The notes beneath the pieces are model-generated. The model did no database searches. It saw nothing but the letters and a program-made list of their open reading frames with translations, and had not been told where the DNA came from. The translations under genes were made by a program, and so were the position numbers. A stretch of DNA of 64,000 nucleotides, from positions 62,001 through 126,000 of the forward strand of contig JANBPU010000022.1 of assembly GCA_027575805.1 (NCBI GenBank), read 5' to 3'. This DNA comes from Mycoemilia scoparia (lineage: Eukaryota > Kickxellomycota > Kickxellomycetes > Kickxellales > Kickxellaceae). Within the stretch, counting starts at the first letter, position 1, and each line of letters starts with the position of its first letter. Positions 10,806-20,002 of this stretch are shown one piece after another.

Positions 10806-11674
10806 TTAAACAACGCTGTATCCGCCACGGTTACGACCACTAACACGATCCCAGACATAGCGACCAAAGTCCTAGAAAAGTGAAAAAGATATAACCATGA
10901 TATTAAGAAAAGAATTACAAACAACTGTATTCGTGCACAACATTATGTCGAGTGTGGATGGATTTCTTACCACGCAGAGGTATGGGAATTCACGCCAGAA
11001 TTCTATAATTTGAATTGCCACAGTTATATTAGCGCTTTCTTACAATTGATATAAAACAATGGTGGAATATAATATATATATATAGAAGCATGTTTTTACC
11101 TCTGTGGGGGATGAGATCCAAACCACGATAACCATTGGATAGATAGTTGTAGACCATTCCGACACCAAAGTAAATAATCAGACACACGAATATTCTACAT
11201 TTATTGGCGGGATTGGCATTAGAGTAATGGACATGCTTATCAACCAGTATAAACAGCAACATATCTTTACTAGTATGCTTACAGAGTGAACAGAGTACTA
11301 AAGAACCCATCTCCAGAGCCGCTGTTGTCACTATCAGGCTTTTTGTCATTATCGGGTTTCTTGTCCTTGTCAGGTGTAGTGCCTGATTCTGACGCACAGG
11401 CAGCTGGAACAGACCATTCGAGCTTAAGATGTCCATTTTCGTATTGTCTAATTGATGGGTTATCGTCATTCTTTCCGTTGGTATCGCACTTGAACAAAAT
11501 ATCAGTTGACCACTGGTTTCCTTCTACAGTTGTCCCGTCCATCTTCCAATGGAATTCAGCTACAAAGGAAGCATAGAATAAAAACATAACAAAATTTAAG
11601 TACCAATGCTATTCTGGAGATTTTTTGGGCACTATTTTTACGTTTGCTGCAGCAATTATAAATGCTTAAAAATC

Positions 11675-11741
<67 letters not shown>

Positions 11742-12293
11742 GTATCACTTACATGGCTTCTGTTCAGTCGCTTGATCTGTAGCAAAATGAGGAGCTGAAC
11801 TTTTTTGGCCACCAGCCATAGTGCCGACCTCAATTACCAGTGGTCGGTCTTGCTTATAGTTTGTGACTTTTCTACAAATCCATGTATTATCCTCGCACCT
11901 ATCTATAGCAGGCAAGCTTGTATCGACTTTCAAAGGACCACAGGGATTGATAAGTATGTCGGTGTTTGTATATGTTGGTGGCGTATAGACTTTGGACGAC
12001 AAACGGTATTCTCTACAAAAGTACGCATTTGTATATTTATAGTATTAACATATATGAATGCCAAGAAAGATGGACTTGAATTCCACTTTTGAATGCTTAT
12101 TCTAGCCCCTCCTGCCAAGGAATACAAGTTTATATACTTACTTGTTAAGAGGTGATAAGTTGAAATTAAAGTTGCCAATCTTGATGTTCTTGCAGTCAAA
12201 GTCAGCTCCAGCTGCATTTGAAATAAGAGAAATGCCTACTATGGCTACTAGAAGGATTGTCGATGCACCCTTTGGCTTTAAAGGAATATACAT
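10806..12293 (-). CDS. ATG27: Atg27-like type I membrane protein with MRH (mannose-6-phosphate receptor homology) lumenal domain
   Basis: Atg27 is a type I membrane protein cycling between Golgi, endosome, vacuole and Atg9 vesicles. Exons 12293-12142, 12012-11753, 11559-11283, 11194-11100, 11002-10971 and 10871-10806 give 293 aa with every phase closing. It has a signal peptide (TILLVAIVGISLISNAAGA), a Cys-containing lumenal domain starting FDCKNIKIGNFNFNLSPLN, Cys residues in NPCGPL, RCEDNTWICRK, KPCS and LFKCDTNG typical of MRH folds, a low-complexity linker rich in KPDNDKKPDSD, one TM (IFVCLIIYFGVGMVYNYLS), then GYRGLDLIPHREFWREFPYLCVDFGRYVW, much like the Atg27 tail with its RG-(D/E)-(L/Q)IP motif. 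It could also be a generic MRH cargo receptor. It lies tail to tail with TVP18. Confidence 0.82.
11675..11741. repeat. (TAA)n microsatellite in ATG27 intron 2
   Basis: About 22 uninterrupted trinucleotide units (AAT/TAA on the plus strand, ATT on the coding strand), lying 11 bp downstream of the splice donor of intron 2 of the ATG27-like gene. Confidence 0.95.
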
Positions 12294-13112
12294 TTATACT
12301 ATGCGCCGCGTAATCGCCAACTGGGTTTAAATAATATATATATATATATATATATGTGTGTGTTTGTTTGTGTTATGAAATTAAAGGAAGAAAGGACAAA
12401 ACAAGGAAGGTGACTGGAAGGTTTTTGTGAATTTTGAATCAAAAATGCGTTACAAAGGACTCAACAGCCATAGAGACATCGGCCAAAGCCTGAATAAGGC
12501 TACAATAACAACCAACACTGATTAACTACCACAGACATGCGTATGATCACGATGGCTGGCACTTGACAGAAACTTCATTCTAGGAGAACAGCAGATTGTT
12601 ATTTCCAAGATTTCATGCAAAATCCACCCATAAGTCTTGTCTTCCTGACTGGAATTCCACTGACTATTAATTACAAACGTTCGAGAGATCATTTTGGCGA
12701 CTTTTTGAAGAGGAGACTCTACCAATCATTTGCCACAAAACTATTTGGACCAAAGTTGTTCAGGAGAGTTGGTTGTTTAAGGGAGAATGCACACATAGAT
12801 AAAAGATATCACCATAGTTATTTAGGCAATGATTATTTAAGGGAAAGTTTTGGTGACCAATAATTACAGGGGCAATCACAGCCAAGTGCATGTCCAGCTC
12901 TACTAGTAAGCATTAACTCTTCAAAAATTATTACCCGTATGGTTAACCAATTGATTTTGACCAGAGATGATGGCGATTCCAATAATTTATGACATCAATT
13001 CGAGTCGCCACTATAAATGGAGCGAAAACCAGACCCTTTAGTTTTGTCTCTCTAACTTTATCAACTTAATACCTCATAGCAGCTATTCTATCAGCTAGCC
13101 ACTATCATCAGC
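12294..13112. other. Divergent intergenic region between ATG27 and the SDR gene
   Basis: 819 bp that must contain both promoters. It holds a TA then GT microsatellite (about 12333-12372), a MITE-like copy (12831-12937), and otherwise no coding character. Short open frames here look accidental. Confidence 0.5.
12831..12937 (-). mobile_element. MITE-like element, diverged near-full copy
   Basis: About 107 bp from GATTATTTAAGGGAAAG through GGTGACCAATAATTACAGGG and CAATCACAGCCAAGTG to CTCTTCAAAAATTATTACCC. It joins the main-type half (GGTGACCAAT..CACAGCC) to the variant half (CATGTCCAGCTCTACTAGTAA), so it links the two subtypes. Confidence 0.7.
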
Positions 13113-14451
13113 ATGTCATTTGCTAGCTTTATAAATTGCAGTCAGTCAAAGATAGCCAAGACACATATACCTGTATTCATCAAACAGGTTCTTGTAGTTC
13201 TTGTCGAGATTGTTTATAACCTCTTTCATACCTTTGACAAGAGTATACCCAATACTCGTAGTCGCGTTAACCAGTAAGTCTGGTTTCACTGCCCACCTAT
13301 CCGGAAAATTGATATTGGCTTGTTGTCTGGTCTCAGCCATATATTTGCTATAACCACATCACGGCTTTCATTTACATCGCACTAATGTAGCTATATCCAA
13401 AGTGCTATCAGGGCTCACAGGGACTCAGGCTCTTCAGAGAAAAAGGTCGCCATTGTAACTGGTAAGCCCCCCTTCTCCCTTTTTATTGCACAGGGCTTCA
13501 TACATGTAAACAAACCGACTTGACAAAGATTAATAGATCAAACACCGAGATTCTAATTTTTCTAAAAACAATCACATGCATACATAATTGATCTGAACAT
13601 TAACAGGTGCATATCGTGGAATCGGCTATGAACATACCAAATCTCTTGCTACTGCTGGCTATAAAGTAATCATGGCGTGTCGCGACAAGAAGGCTGCTGA
13701 GGAAGCAATCACCAAGCTTAAGAGACAAACTGGACTTGAGGGCGACGATTCATTCGAGTTCATGCCTCTTGACTTGGGCTCATTTGCCTCAATAAATAGC
13801 TTTGTCGAAGAGTATAAAAAGAAAAACCTCCCAATCAATCTATTTGTTGCCAATGCCGGTATCATGATGTTGCCCAGATATACCGAAACCGCTGATGGCA
13901 TAGAAAGCCAATTCGGTGTTAACCATCTTGGCCACTTTTATTTGATAAACAGTCTCCTTGACATCATCAAGAAGTCTGCTCCGGCCAGAGTTGTCATTAT
14001 CTCGTCAATTGCCCAGTATGCTACAAACAAGATCGATTACGATGCCATTCTTGATAAGTCCAAGTATTCGGCAGATTACAACTACGCTATTAGCAAACTT
14101 GCCAATGTGACTTTTGCAAACAGCCTGGCTCGTAAACTGGAAGGAACCGATGTGGTTGTCAATTCTTTGCATCCCGGCGCTGTTCATTCCGGCTTGACTC
14201 GCTATTTGCCTCTCAATTCCGTGCTTGATTTCGTGTTGAGGTTCCTGTTTATTTCGCCATTCGAAGGGTCTTCTAATCAAACTTTTGTGGCTCTCGACCC
14301 TGAACAAACCCAGAGCGGAAAATTCTATTCTCATGAATTGTTGATGCACCCTCATGATGCCAGCTTAGATGTTGGCGAGCAGGATAAGCTTTGGGAGTTT
14401 TCGGAAAAACTCATTTCTGACATTAATAGCAAGCTCAAGCTCAAGAAGTAG
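13113..14451 (+). CDS. Short-chain dehydrogenase/reductase, retinol-dehydrogenase-like
   Basis: Membrane-anchored NAD(P)-dependent oxidoreductase of the SDR family, nearest in style to RDH11-14/WWOX-type enzymes; the substrate is unknown. Exons 13113-13273, 13421-13461 and 13607-14451 give 348 aa. Exon 1 encodes a hydrophobic N-terminal segment (IPVFIKQVLVVLVEIVYNLF), a likely anchor. Exons 2 and 3 together make the cofactor motif VAIVTGAYRGIG (TGxxxGxG). Then follow a VANAG motif, the catalytic Ser in VVIISSIAQ, and YxxxK as YNYAISK. SHPG-type residues appear as LHPGAVHSGL. The gene starts 820 bp from ATG27 on the opposite strand. Exon 1 was found by phase matching (CA + G gives Gln) and is not shown by homology, so it carries more doubt than the rest. 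Confidence 0.87.
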
Positions 14452-14730
14452 CGACTTTGTGATTTGTATGAGCATGTTTACTTTGAGTTTCAACCAACAT
14501 TTGGCATGTACACATGTTGCTGTGGTTCGATAAAATTTGAATTTTTTTTCATAAAGCATGATTATTGAATAAAACAAAAGCATAATGTTTATACTTGGAT
14601 CCCATTCTACTCTACACCATTTCTCGTTATTTCTATAAACAACAAAGATCGAAAAAGAAATATGATATATAGACACAGCAGCTGGGTAAGCAAGCCCAAT
14701 GGCCATGCCTGCGCGGGTATGACATTAAGG

Positions 14731-16482
14731 CTACAAGGTTCTATACATTGAGAAATACCATGGAATAGTAGTCATTGCAAAGAATGTCAAGCCAAGAACC
14801 GGAACAAGATAGAACGGATATGGCGAATGTTTGTTGTCTTTATCGTTCTTTTCGTCAGGAGGCCAGAATTGAAGCATGGCCAAAAAGAAGCAAGTAGCCG
14901 AAAACAATATAACTCCCAATCTAGAAGTGCGGAAGGGAGGTCGAGATGAAGCGCTAGATTCAGGCAATAGATAATCCACAGGCAAGCTGCTTGATGTTCC
15001 AGCACCAGCAGCAGATGTATTAGATGATCTTCTTCTCCTGCCACCACTAAACGCCTGGGCCTCATCGTCAATGTCACCATTGCTGTTCTTCTTCTTTTTT
15101 CTTCTTTCCAAAATAATACAGCCCAATGCCGTAAATCCATAAAAGAACCACATTGGGTATTGTATCATGTCGACCAACAAGTTAAACAAATTACCCTGGG
15201 GAAGTAGCACTAAAAGTCCAATGGCAATTGAACACAGTAACAGCAACGAAAATTTTCTCGTGACAACGTGGTTTGGTGCCAAACTAACCGCCCAGTCAGC
15301 CAACCCCATCTCATGTGCCGATGTAATCAAATAGGATCCTGAATATATATAAATAATATTCGTCGACAATACAAAGAAGCTGATAAACATTGGCAACACA
15401 ATTTCTCCACCAATGGGCCCAAATATGGCATTTGTAAACTTGGCTCCCAAAATCTCTCCTGAAGAAATGGCATCCTTTATAGGCACAACACTAAAGAACG
15501 CAATATTGGCCAACAAATAAAGAACCGAAACACCGCTAATTCCAAATCCAATAGACATAGGTAAGTTACGTTCTGGTTTCTTCATTTCGCCAGCAACATA
15601 ATGTAAACTCGACCAGCCCTCATATGCCCAGAAAACTTTGTTTAGGGCCAGAGCATAATCTCGGAGATTGGTACTTGATCCTTCGAATCCACGAGACCAT
15701 CCATTTCCCTCATCACCAGCTGGTGGAGTCACGTAACCAACCAATACCAAAATGCCCGTAAAGCTAACAATAAACAATAGTCCAATCTTTGAGGCAGTTA
15801 TCAGATTCGACATCCTCAATGACCACTTTACTGACCACCAATTCAGGGCTGTAATCCCAATTGTTCCGATCACTGCAATCCCTCGACTTATAACATCTTT
15901 GTTGTTATATACCCACGGATTTTTGTTTTCCATATTCTCCCCACCAGCAACCGCATACAACATATAGTCAGCAAATACTATACTACTGGCTGCAATACTG
16001 GCTGGCCGAACAAACAGGATTATAGTCCATGCAAATATGAAGGCCAAAAGGTGAGCAGGTCGGGGGTAAGCTTTGGCCAGATATGTCATCATTCCTCCAT
16101 TGGTTGGATATAAGAGACCTAGCTCTACAAACGCCATTCCTCCACTTATTGAGATTAGTCCGCCAAGAATCCATAATACCATGCCCATCATGGGAGTACC
16201 ACAATATAGCACAATCAGCGCAGGAGTTGAGAATATGCCAGACCCTATTAGTTGGTTGAAAACTATACCGATCCCTGACCACATTCCAATTGGTTTCTCT
16301 TCATCGCGGCCACTATCATCATCAACTGTGCTTTGCTGCTGCTGGGACTGGGCTGGGTTTAGGGCTTGACTGGCTTCTTGTTGTCCACTGGTAGTGCTAG
16401 TGTTGGGATTGCGGTTATGGATATTTGCCGATAATAAGGCTGTAGATTCGGTAGATTGGTTATAGTCCTCTGCCGCCGTCAT
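14731..16482 (-). CDS. APC-family amino acid permease, LAT/Mup1-like
   Basis: Plasma-membrane amino acid transporter of the LAT/methionine-permease branch of the APC superfamily. It is intronless, 583 aa, starting at ATG 16482 (MTAAEDYNQST). The N-terminal tail is Ser/Gln-rich. TM1 carries the substrate-binding GSGIFSTP motif (QLIGSGIFSTPALIVLYCG), then GGLISISGGMAFVELG and a conserved Tyr/Pro segment. Around 11-12 hydrophobic segments follow, including ALNKVFWAYEGWSSLHYVAG and EMKKPERNLPMSI, typical of LAT/Mup proteins. A hydrophilic insert rich in K and S/R (KKKKNSNGDID to SSSLPVDYL) separates the last helices. Yeast Mup1 is 574 aa. The exact substrate (methionine, cysteine, other neutral amino acids) cannot be read from sequence. 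Confidence 0.92.
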   Translation of the reverse strand: MTAAEDYNQSTESTALLSANIHNRNPNTSTTSGQQEASQALNPAQSQQQQSTVDDDSGRDEEKPIGMWSGIGIVFNQLIGSGIFSTPALIVLYCGTPMMGMVLWILGGLISISGGMAFVELGLLYPTNGGMMTYLAKAYPRPAHLLAFIFAWTIILFVRPASIAASSIVFADYMLYAVAGGENMENKNPWVYNNKDVISRGIAVIGTIGITALNWWSVKWSLRMSNLITASKIGLLFIVSFTGILVLVGYVTPPAGDEGNGWSRGFEGSSTNLRDYALALNKVFWAYEGWSSLHYVAGEMKKPERNLPMSIGFGISGVSVLYLLANIAFFSVVPIKDAISSGEILGAKFTNAIFGPIGGEIVLPMFISFFVLSTNIIYIYSGSYLITSAHEMGLADWAVSLAPNHVVTRKFSLLLLCSIAIGLLVLLPQGNLFNLLVDMIQYPMWFFYGFTALGCIILERRKKKKNSNGDIDDEAQAFSGGRRRRSSNTSAAGAGTSSSLPVDYLLPESSASSRPPFRTSRLGVILFSATCFFLAMLQFWPPDEKNDKDNKHSPYPFYLVPVLGLTFFAMTTIPWYFSMYRTL

Positions 16483-17001
16483 CTTTGTCAAAACACACTA
16501 GGAAAGCAAGCCTCGATGTTCCTCTCTCTATCGCTATTTAATAGTAAATAGATATGATATTATATATTAAAAGTAAAAGAGAAAGAAAGGTGTCTGAGCA
16601 AAACTAATGTGAAGCCAGCAGCAGATCAAATAAATGCATCAATTATAATATTAGGGGGGTGACTACTATATAGTAGTGACCCGGCATGTAGCATAACGTG
16701 TATGTGTGTGTGACATAGTCAGGAGGTCCAGCCTAAGTGAGAGTATAGCCATACTAAAGCATACGCTTCTCTCACAAGCTTTGATAATATTGATGGCAGC
16801 TGCCATATTCTGACATGACCAAGCCTAGAACCCGCCCCTCCAGATCACATGACCTGTGCCGCCTTTTACTTTTGTTGACCAAGATCAAAACCTAAACCAT
16901 TTTGCTGATACTTGTATTTACACAGGATTTTATTTTGATGTTCTAATTTATTTGGCATAAATACCAATTCAATATTCCATCACTATAACACAATACTGTA
17001 G
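16483..17001. other. Intergenic, no gene seen
   Basis: 519-bp spacer between the permease start and the bL35m stop. It contains purine-rich (AAAGAGAAAGAAAGG) and GT-rich tracts; no coding sequence. Confidence 0.5.
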
Positions 17002-17617
17002 CTAGTAAGGAATTATGCGATCCAAAACCTTCTGCTGTGGTTTGTTAGCATATCCTGTACGTCTAAGCGATCTGACGCGATCATTAGACAGAGCTGAATT
17101 CAAGTGTCGTTTTCCTGGCATTTGGCGTTTATATTTTCCAGATCCTAATCTTCTCCATCTGTATACACACATTCATATATTCAAGTATATATATATATAT
17201 ATATATATATGCTTTGTTAGTTTAATTCAAGTATATTGATTACAGTATATATCACCGGCACGTTTATTAGATCCAAATGTTTATTGTATATACCTTTTGG
17301 CGGCTCCTTTATGTGTTTTGATTTTGTAACCTGCATTCCATATACTTGTAGTCGTAAATAGTCTGCTCATCAAATTTTCTCCTTGGTTGCTCTTGAGAAG
17401 CTGTTGACCTACAAAAGGTGTTGTTGTCATTTTCGAAATGGACTTGGTGGTGGTCAAACCAATGTTAAAGACTATATTTAAAAAGAAAATGGGACGTGTT
17501 CATTGTTAGTTTTAACAGTATTCCTTCTCTTTCTTTCTCTCTCTCTCTCTCTCTCTCTTTAAGTTTCATATACTATACATTTAAATTATATTACTTACTT
17601 GACCTTAGAGAAAGCAT
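17002..17617 (-). CDS. MRPL35: Mitochondrial large-subunit ribosomal protein bL35m
   Basis: Component of the mitochondrial 54S ribosomal subunit. The gene is visible only after splicing: exons 17617-17599, 17471-17294 and 17158-17002 give 117 aa with all phases closing. Exon 1 is 19 nt (MLSLRS + A before GTAAGT). The N-terminus is a classic presequence, basic with no acidic residue at first (MLSLRSIFNIGLTTTKSISK), leading to RLFTTTSIWNAG. The bL35 core spans exons 2-3: YKIKTHKGAAKR, then WRRLGSGKYKRQMPGKRHLN, which match the bacterial L35 signature KTHKGAAKRFK-TGSGK-KR. The tail is SLRRTGYANKPQQKVLDRIIPY. Intron 2 contains a TA microsatellite. An initiator at the inner ATG (MTTTPFVG) is an alternative but would shorten the presequence. 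Confidence 0.88.
17187..17210. repeat. (TA)n microsatellite in bL35m intron 2
   Basis: About twelve TA units inside the second intron of the bL35m gene. Confidence 0.85.
17531..17560. repeat. (CT)n tract in bL35m intron 1
   Basis: Pyrimidine dinucleotide run (purine-rich on the coding strand) within the 127-bp first intron of the bL35m gene. Confidence 0.75.
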
Positions 17618-17996
17618 TTTTATATATTGCTATATGTATTGAATCGGTTGTATACAAATTTCTAGTATCGTGTTTGTCTGAGTTTTTCTCTTTAAAGCGT
17701 TAAATTTCAATATTATTTTTATATATAGAAAGTATATAATACGAAAGACAAGAAGACCACAAGAAAGAAGTTATCTTTACTTGTTTAGCTACAAAATGAA
17801 CTAATCAAATGGAAATTTAAAACCCACACAAAATGAGCAAGAAAGATATCACAGCACAAGTGTTATTTAACAACTGATGATTAATCATTTGTGTATTGAT
17901 TTAATTTTGGAGGATCAGAAAGTCGTTCAATCATTTCACATCAAAACACACTCACCCACACTACATATTAAACTTTGGGTTTATTTCATGACTCCT
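17618..17996. other. Intergenic, no gene seen
   Basis: 379-bp AT-rich spacer upstream of bL35m and downstream of the membrane I78-type gene. Nothing recognised. Confidence 0.5.
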
Positions 17997-18701
17997 TTAG
18001 TGGAAGCTAATAGACCTGACTTTGCCATTTTCGTCAACAAACAGATTCATCCTGGATAATCTCAAATCCCTCGTAACTGGCTGACCAGGGTATAGTACTC
18101 TGATTTCATAAAGACCATCATTTTTGAATTCTGGGTCGGATACCAACTCGGACGTTTTGATGGTCTCAGTATCTTTGATTCCCTTTTCACGATATTTCTT
18201 CTCGTTCCCATCATCATATCTTCTGTCATCAATTACGTATTTTCCCAACAATCTCTTTTCCCAAAGTTCGGTTTGTCTTTGAGGTTCGATGTTAAATACA
18301 TCATTAAGCAACTGTTCAGGTCTTTGGTTTATTTCATGACTAGATCCCGAATTATCCACAGAAATATCTTTGTCTAGGTGATTTTGGCCTCCCATGATAA
18401 TGTGTCGTCTAAAATAGCGTTTATATTTGTGTCAGCACTCAGTCATTTATTCATCAATATAGCAGCAACAAGCGGTTTTTCTGGTTCATTTCAGCAAACA
18501 TGTTTATTAGCTTGCTTACTTACTCACTTACCTCAATATTGATTGATGGTGTGGAAAATCTGATACCGATGATGCACCAAAATAGTTTTTATATATGTCA
18601 ACTATCCCAGATTTGTCAAAGACTTTGTAGATAAAAGCAAGGGCAGCAATAGCTATACTCAGTCTTAGAAGGGTAGTCGAAAAGGAAATAAAGCTGGTCA
18701 T
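17997..18701 (-). CDS. Membrane-anchored protein with I78 (elastase-inhibitor type) C-terminal domain
   Basis: Exons 18701-18532 and 18408-17997 give 193 aa; the AG|A junction forms the Arg codon. The N-terminus has one membrane helix (TTLLRLSIAIAALAFIYKVF). The middle is hydrophilic and charged. The last ~40 residues (EIRVLYPGQPVTRDLRLSRM, then NLFVDENGKVRSISFH) follow the I78 peptidase-inhibitor pattern R-V-x-P-G-x-x-VT-x-D-x-R-x-x-R-x-N-x-x-x-D-x-x-G-x-I. I78 covers small serine-protease inhibitors such as the Aspergillus elastase inhibitor; whether this anchored form inhibits a protease is unknown. A second I78-type gene lies on the same strand just upstream (19265-19718). A GT-repeat lies in the promoter. 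Confidence 0.72.
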
Positions 18702-18714
18702 TCCACAGTGGAAG

Positions 18715-18735
18715 AGCGTGTGTGTGTGTGTGTTG
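18715..18735. repeat. (GT)n tract upstream of the I78-type gene
   Basis: GTGTGT run (CA on the gene strand) within 40 bp upstream of the ATG at 18701. Confidence 0.8.
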
Positions 18736-18741
18736 TGTGAT

Positions 18742-18942
18742 TTATATTTGCTTGAAAGCACGATATATACCAGGTTTAGGGGTTTGGTATCTTATTTTCC
18801 GAATCTGTGCATTATGATAGGTCGTTAGCTTTTGTACTCTCGCATGTGGAGGAGGTTTTGGATTAGACACTTGGCGTTTAAGCAAATCCAAAGCCTTGGT
18901 TTCTTTTGGTTTTTTACAAGGATAGAGTGAGTGGGCAGACAT
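18742..18942 (-). CDS. Hypothetical basic 66-aa protein
   Basis: Not recognised. ATG at 18942 opens MSAHSLYPCKKPKETKALDL and the frame ends RYQTPKPGIYRAFKQI. It is strongly basic (many K and R, few acidic residues), a composition common in mitoribosomal or nucleic-acid-binding proteins. The frame is open for a few more codons upstream, so it could be the last exon of a spliced gene. The stop lies only about 40 bp from the start of the next gene on the same strand, which leaves very little room for a promoter and lowers confidence. Confidence 0.35.
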   Translation of the reverse strand: MSAHSLYPCKKPKETKALDLLKRQVSNPKPPPHARVQKLTTYHNAQIRKIRYQTPKPGIYRAFKQI

Positions 18943-19264
18943 TGTGGGTACTGCTCTAGCCAAAAAAAAAGCACATGGGTAGGGATGGTATCCACCATGT
19001 GGAGTTGGCTAACCATGAGTATCAAACTTAACAATAATGCTTTTTATAAAAACACATACCTATATTCTCTTAATAATTACAGTTCAGCTTTGTTATTTAA
19101 AAATATAATGAACAATACTAAAAAAAGATAGATTTGATATAATCTCAAAACCAAGCACCAGTTTGTAATATGAAGAAATGAAAGGGAGGAGAGGCATAAA
19201 AGCCTAGCCTAGACACATACATCATGGATCTGTGACTAATCCTGGGAGAAAGAAAAAATTACAA

Positions 19265-19718
19265 CTAGTAGAAGCCTGCTTGGGTAATGACGGAGTCATC
19301 GTCAACCTTGAGGTTAAGCCTATCACGGCAAAAATCCATGGTAATGGCATTTCCAGGCTTGATTATGCGGTAGGGATTATGAAGTTCGGTCTCCAAAACC
19401 GCCTAATAATAATACAAAGCAATCTGTTAGTAAGGTTTATAGAAAGAAAAGGTACTCAAAATCATGCCAGCATAGACTTATATGCAGATGGATATATTTA
19501 TAAACACTACTGAAACCCCATTTATGCTAATGTTATATATATACATACGCTTTTGCCAAGAAATATCAGAAACTAGCTAATTTACTTACATTTGGAATAT
19601 TGTTTGAAGTTTCAGTTATGTGGTCCTTTTCAATAAGCTTTTTACCCTTCAGCGAGGAAGCAATTTCTTGCTTCTTGGCCGCCCACTCTGGCGACTCCTT
19701 GTTTAGAATATCATCCAT
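19265..19718 (-). CDS. I78-family small peptidase-inhibitor-like protein
   Basis: Exons 19718-19590 and 19402-19265 (phase 0 junction) give 88 aa, the size of known I78 inhibitors. It starts MDDILNKESPEWAAKKQEIA and has no signal peptide, so it appears cytosolic. The second exon holds the family signature: NPYRIIKPGNAITMDFCRDR followed by LNLKVDDDSVITQAGFY, that is R-I-I-x-P-G-x-x-IT-M-D-x-x-x-D-R-L-N-x-x-x-D. The link to the I78 domain at 17997-18701 suggests a tandem duplication followed by gain of a membrane anchor in one copy; that is inference. The target protease is unknown, and a cytosolic location would point to an intracellular role. Confidence 0.8.
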
Positions 19719-20002
19719 TTTATAGCTTAGTGTTCGTGCTTGTATATACAAGTTTCTTGTTTTCTGAATAGATCGAAAGAAAAGTAGTATTATGATTTAA
19801 AAAGGGGAGAGGATATGCCTTTTTTAGATATATTTGTGTGCGTATGCGTGTACGTATGCGACCACAGTAAATAAAGTATAAAATAAGGTTGTGAAAGCTC
19901 AAAGCCAAGAAGATATTTGTCACTCAAAACATTGGGAATTATAAAGCAAGACAAGAAAAGACGCAGCAAAACACAGAATCTTTATGATGTCAGCGTTTGC
20001 GG
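19719..20002. other. Intergenic, no gene seen
   Basis: 284-bp spacer with no coding signal; promoter side of the 88-aa I78 gene. Confidence 0.45.

Noticed and set aside
13146..13340. 64-aa minus-strand frame starting MAETRQQANINF
   Set aside because: Looks protein-like, but the plus strand here gives exon 1 of the SDR gene with a good GTAAGT donor and exact phase to exon 2; no partner exon was found on the minus strand.
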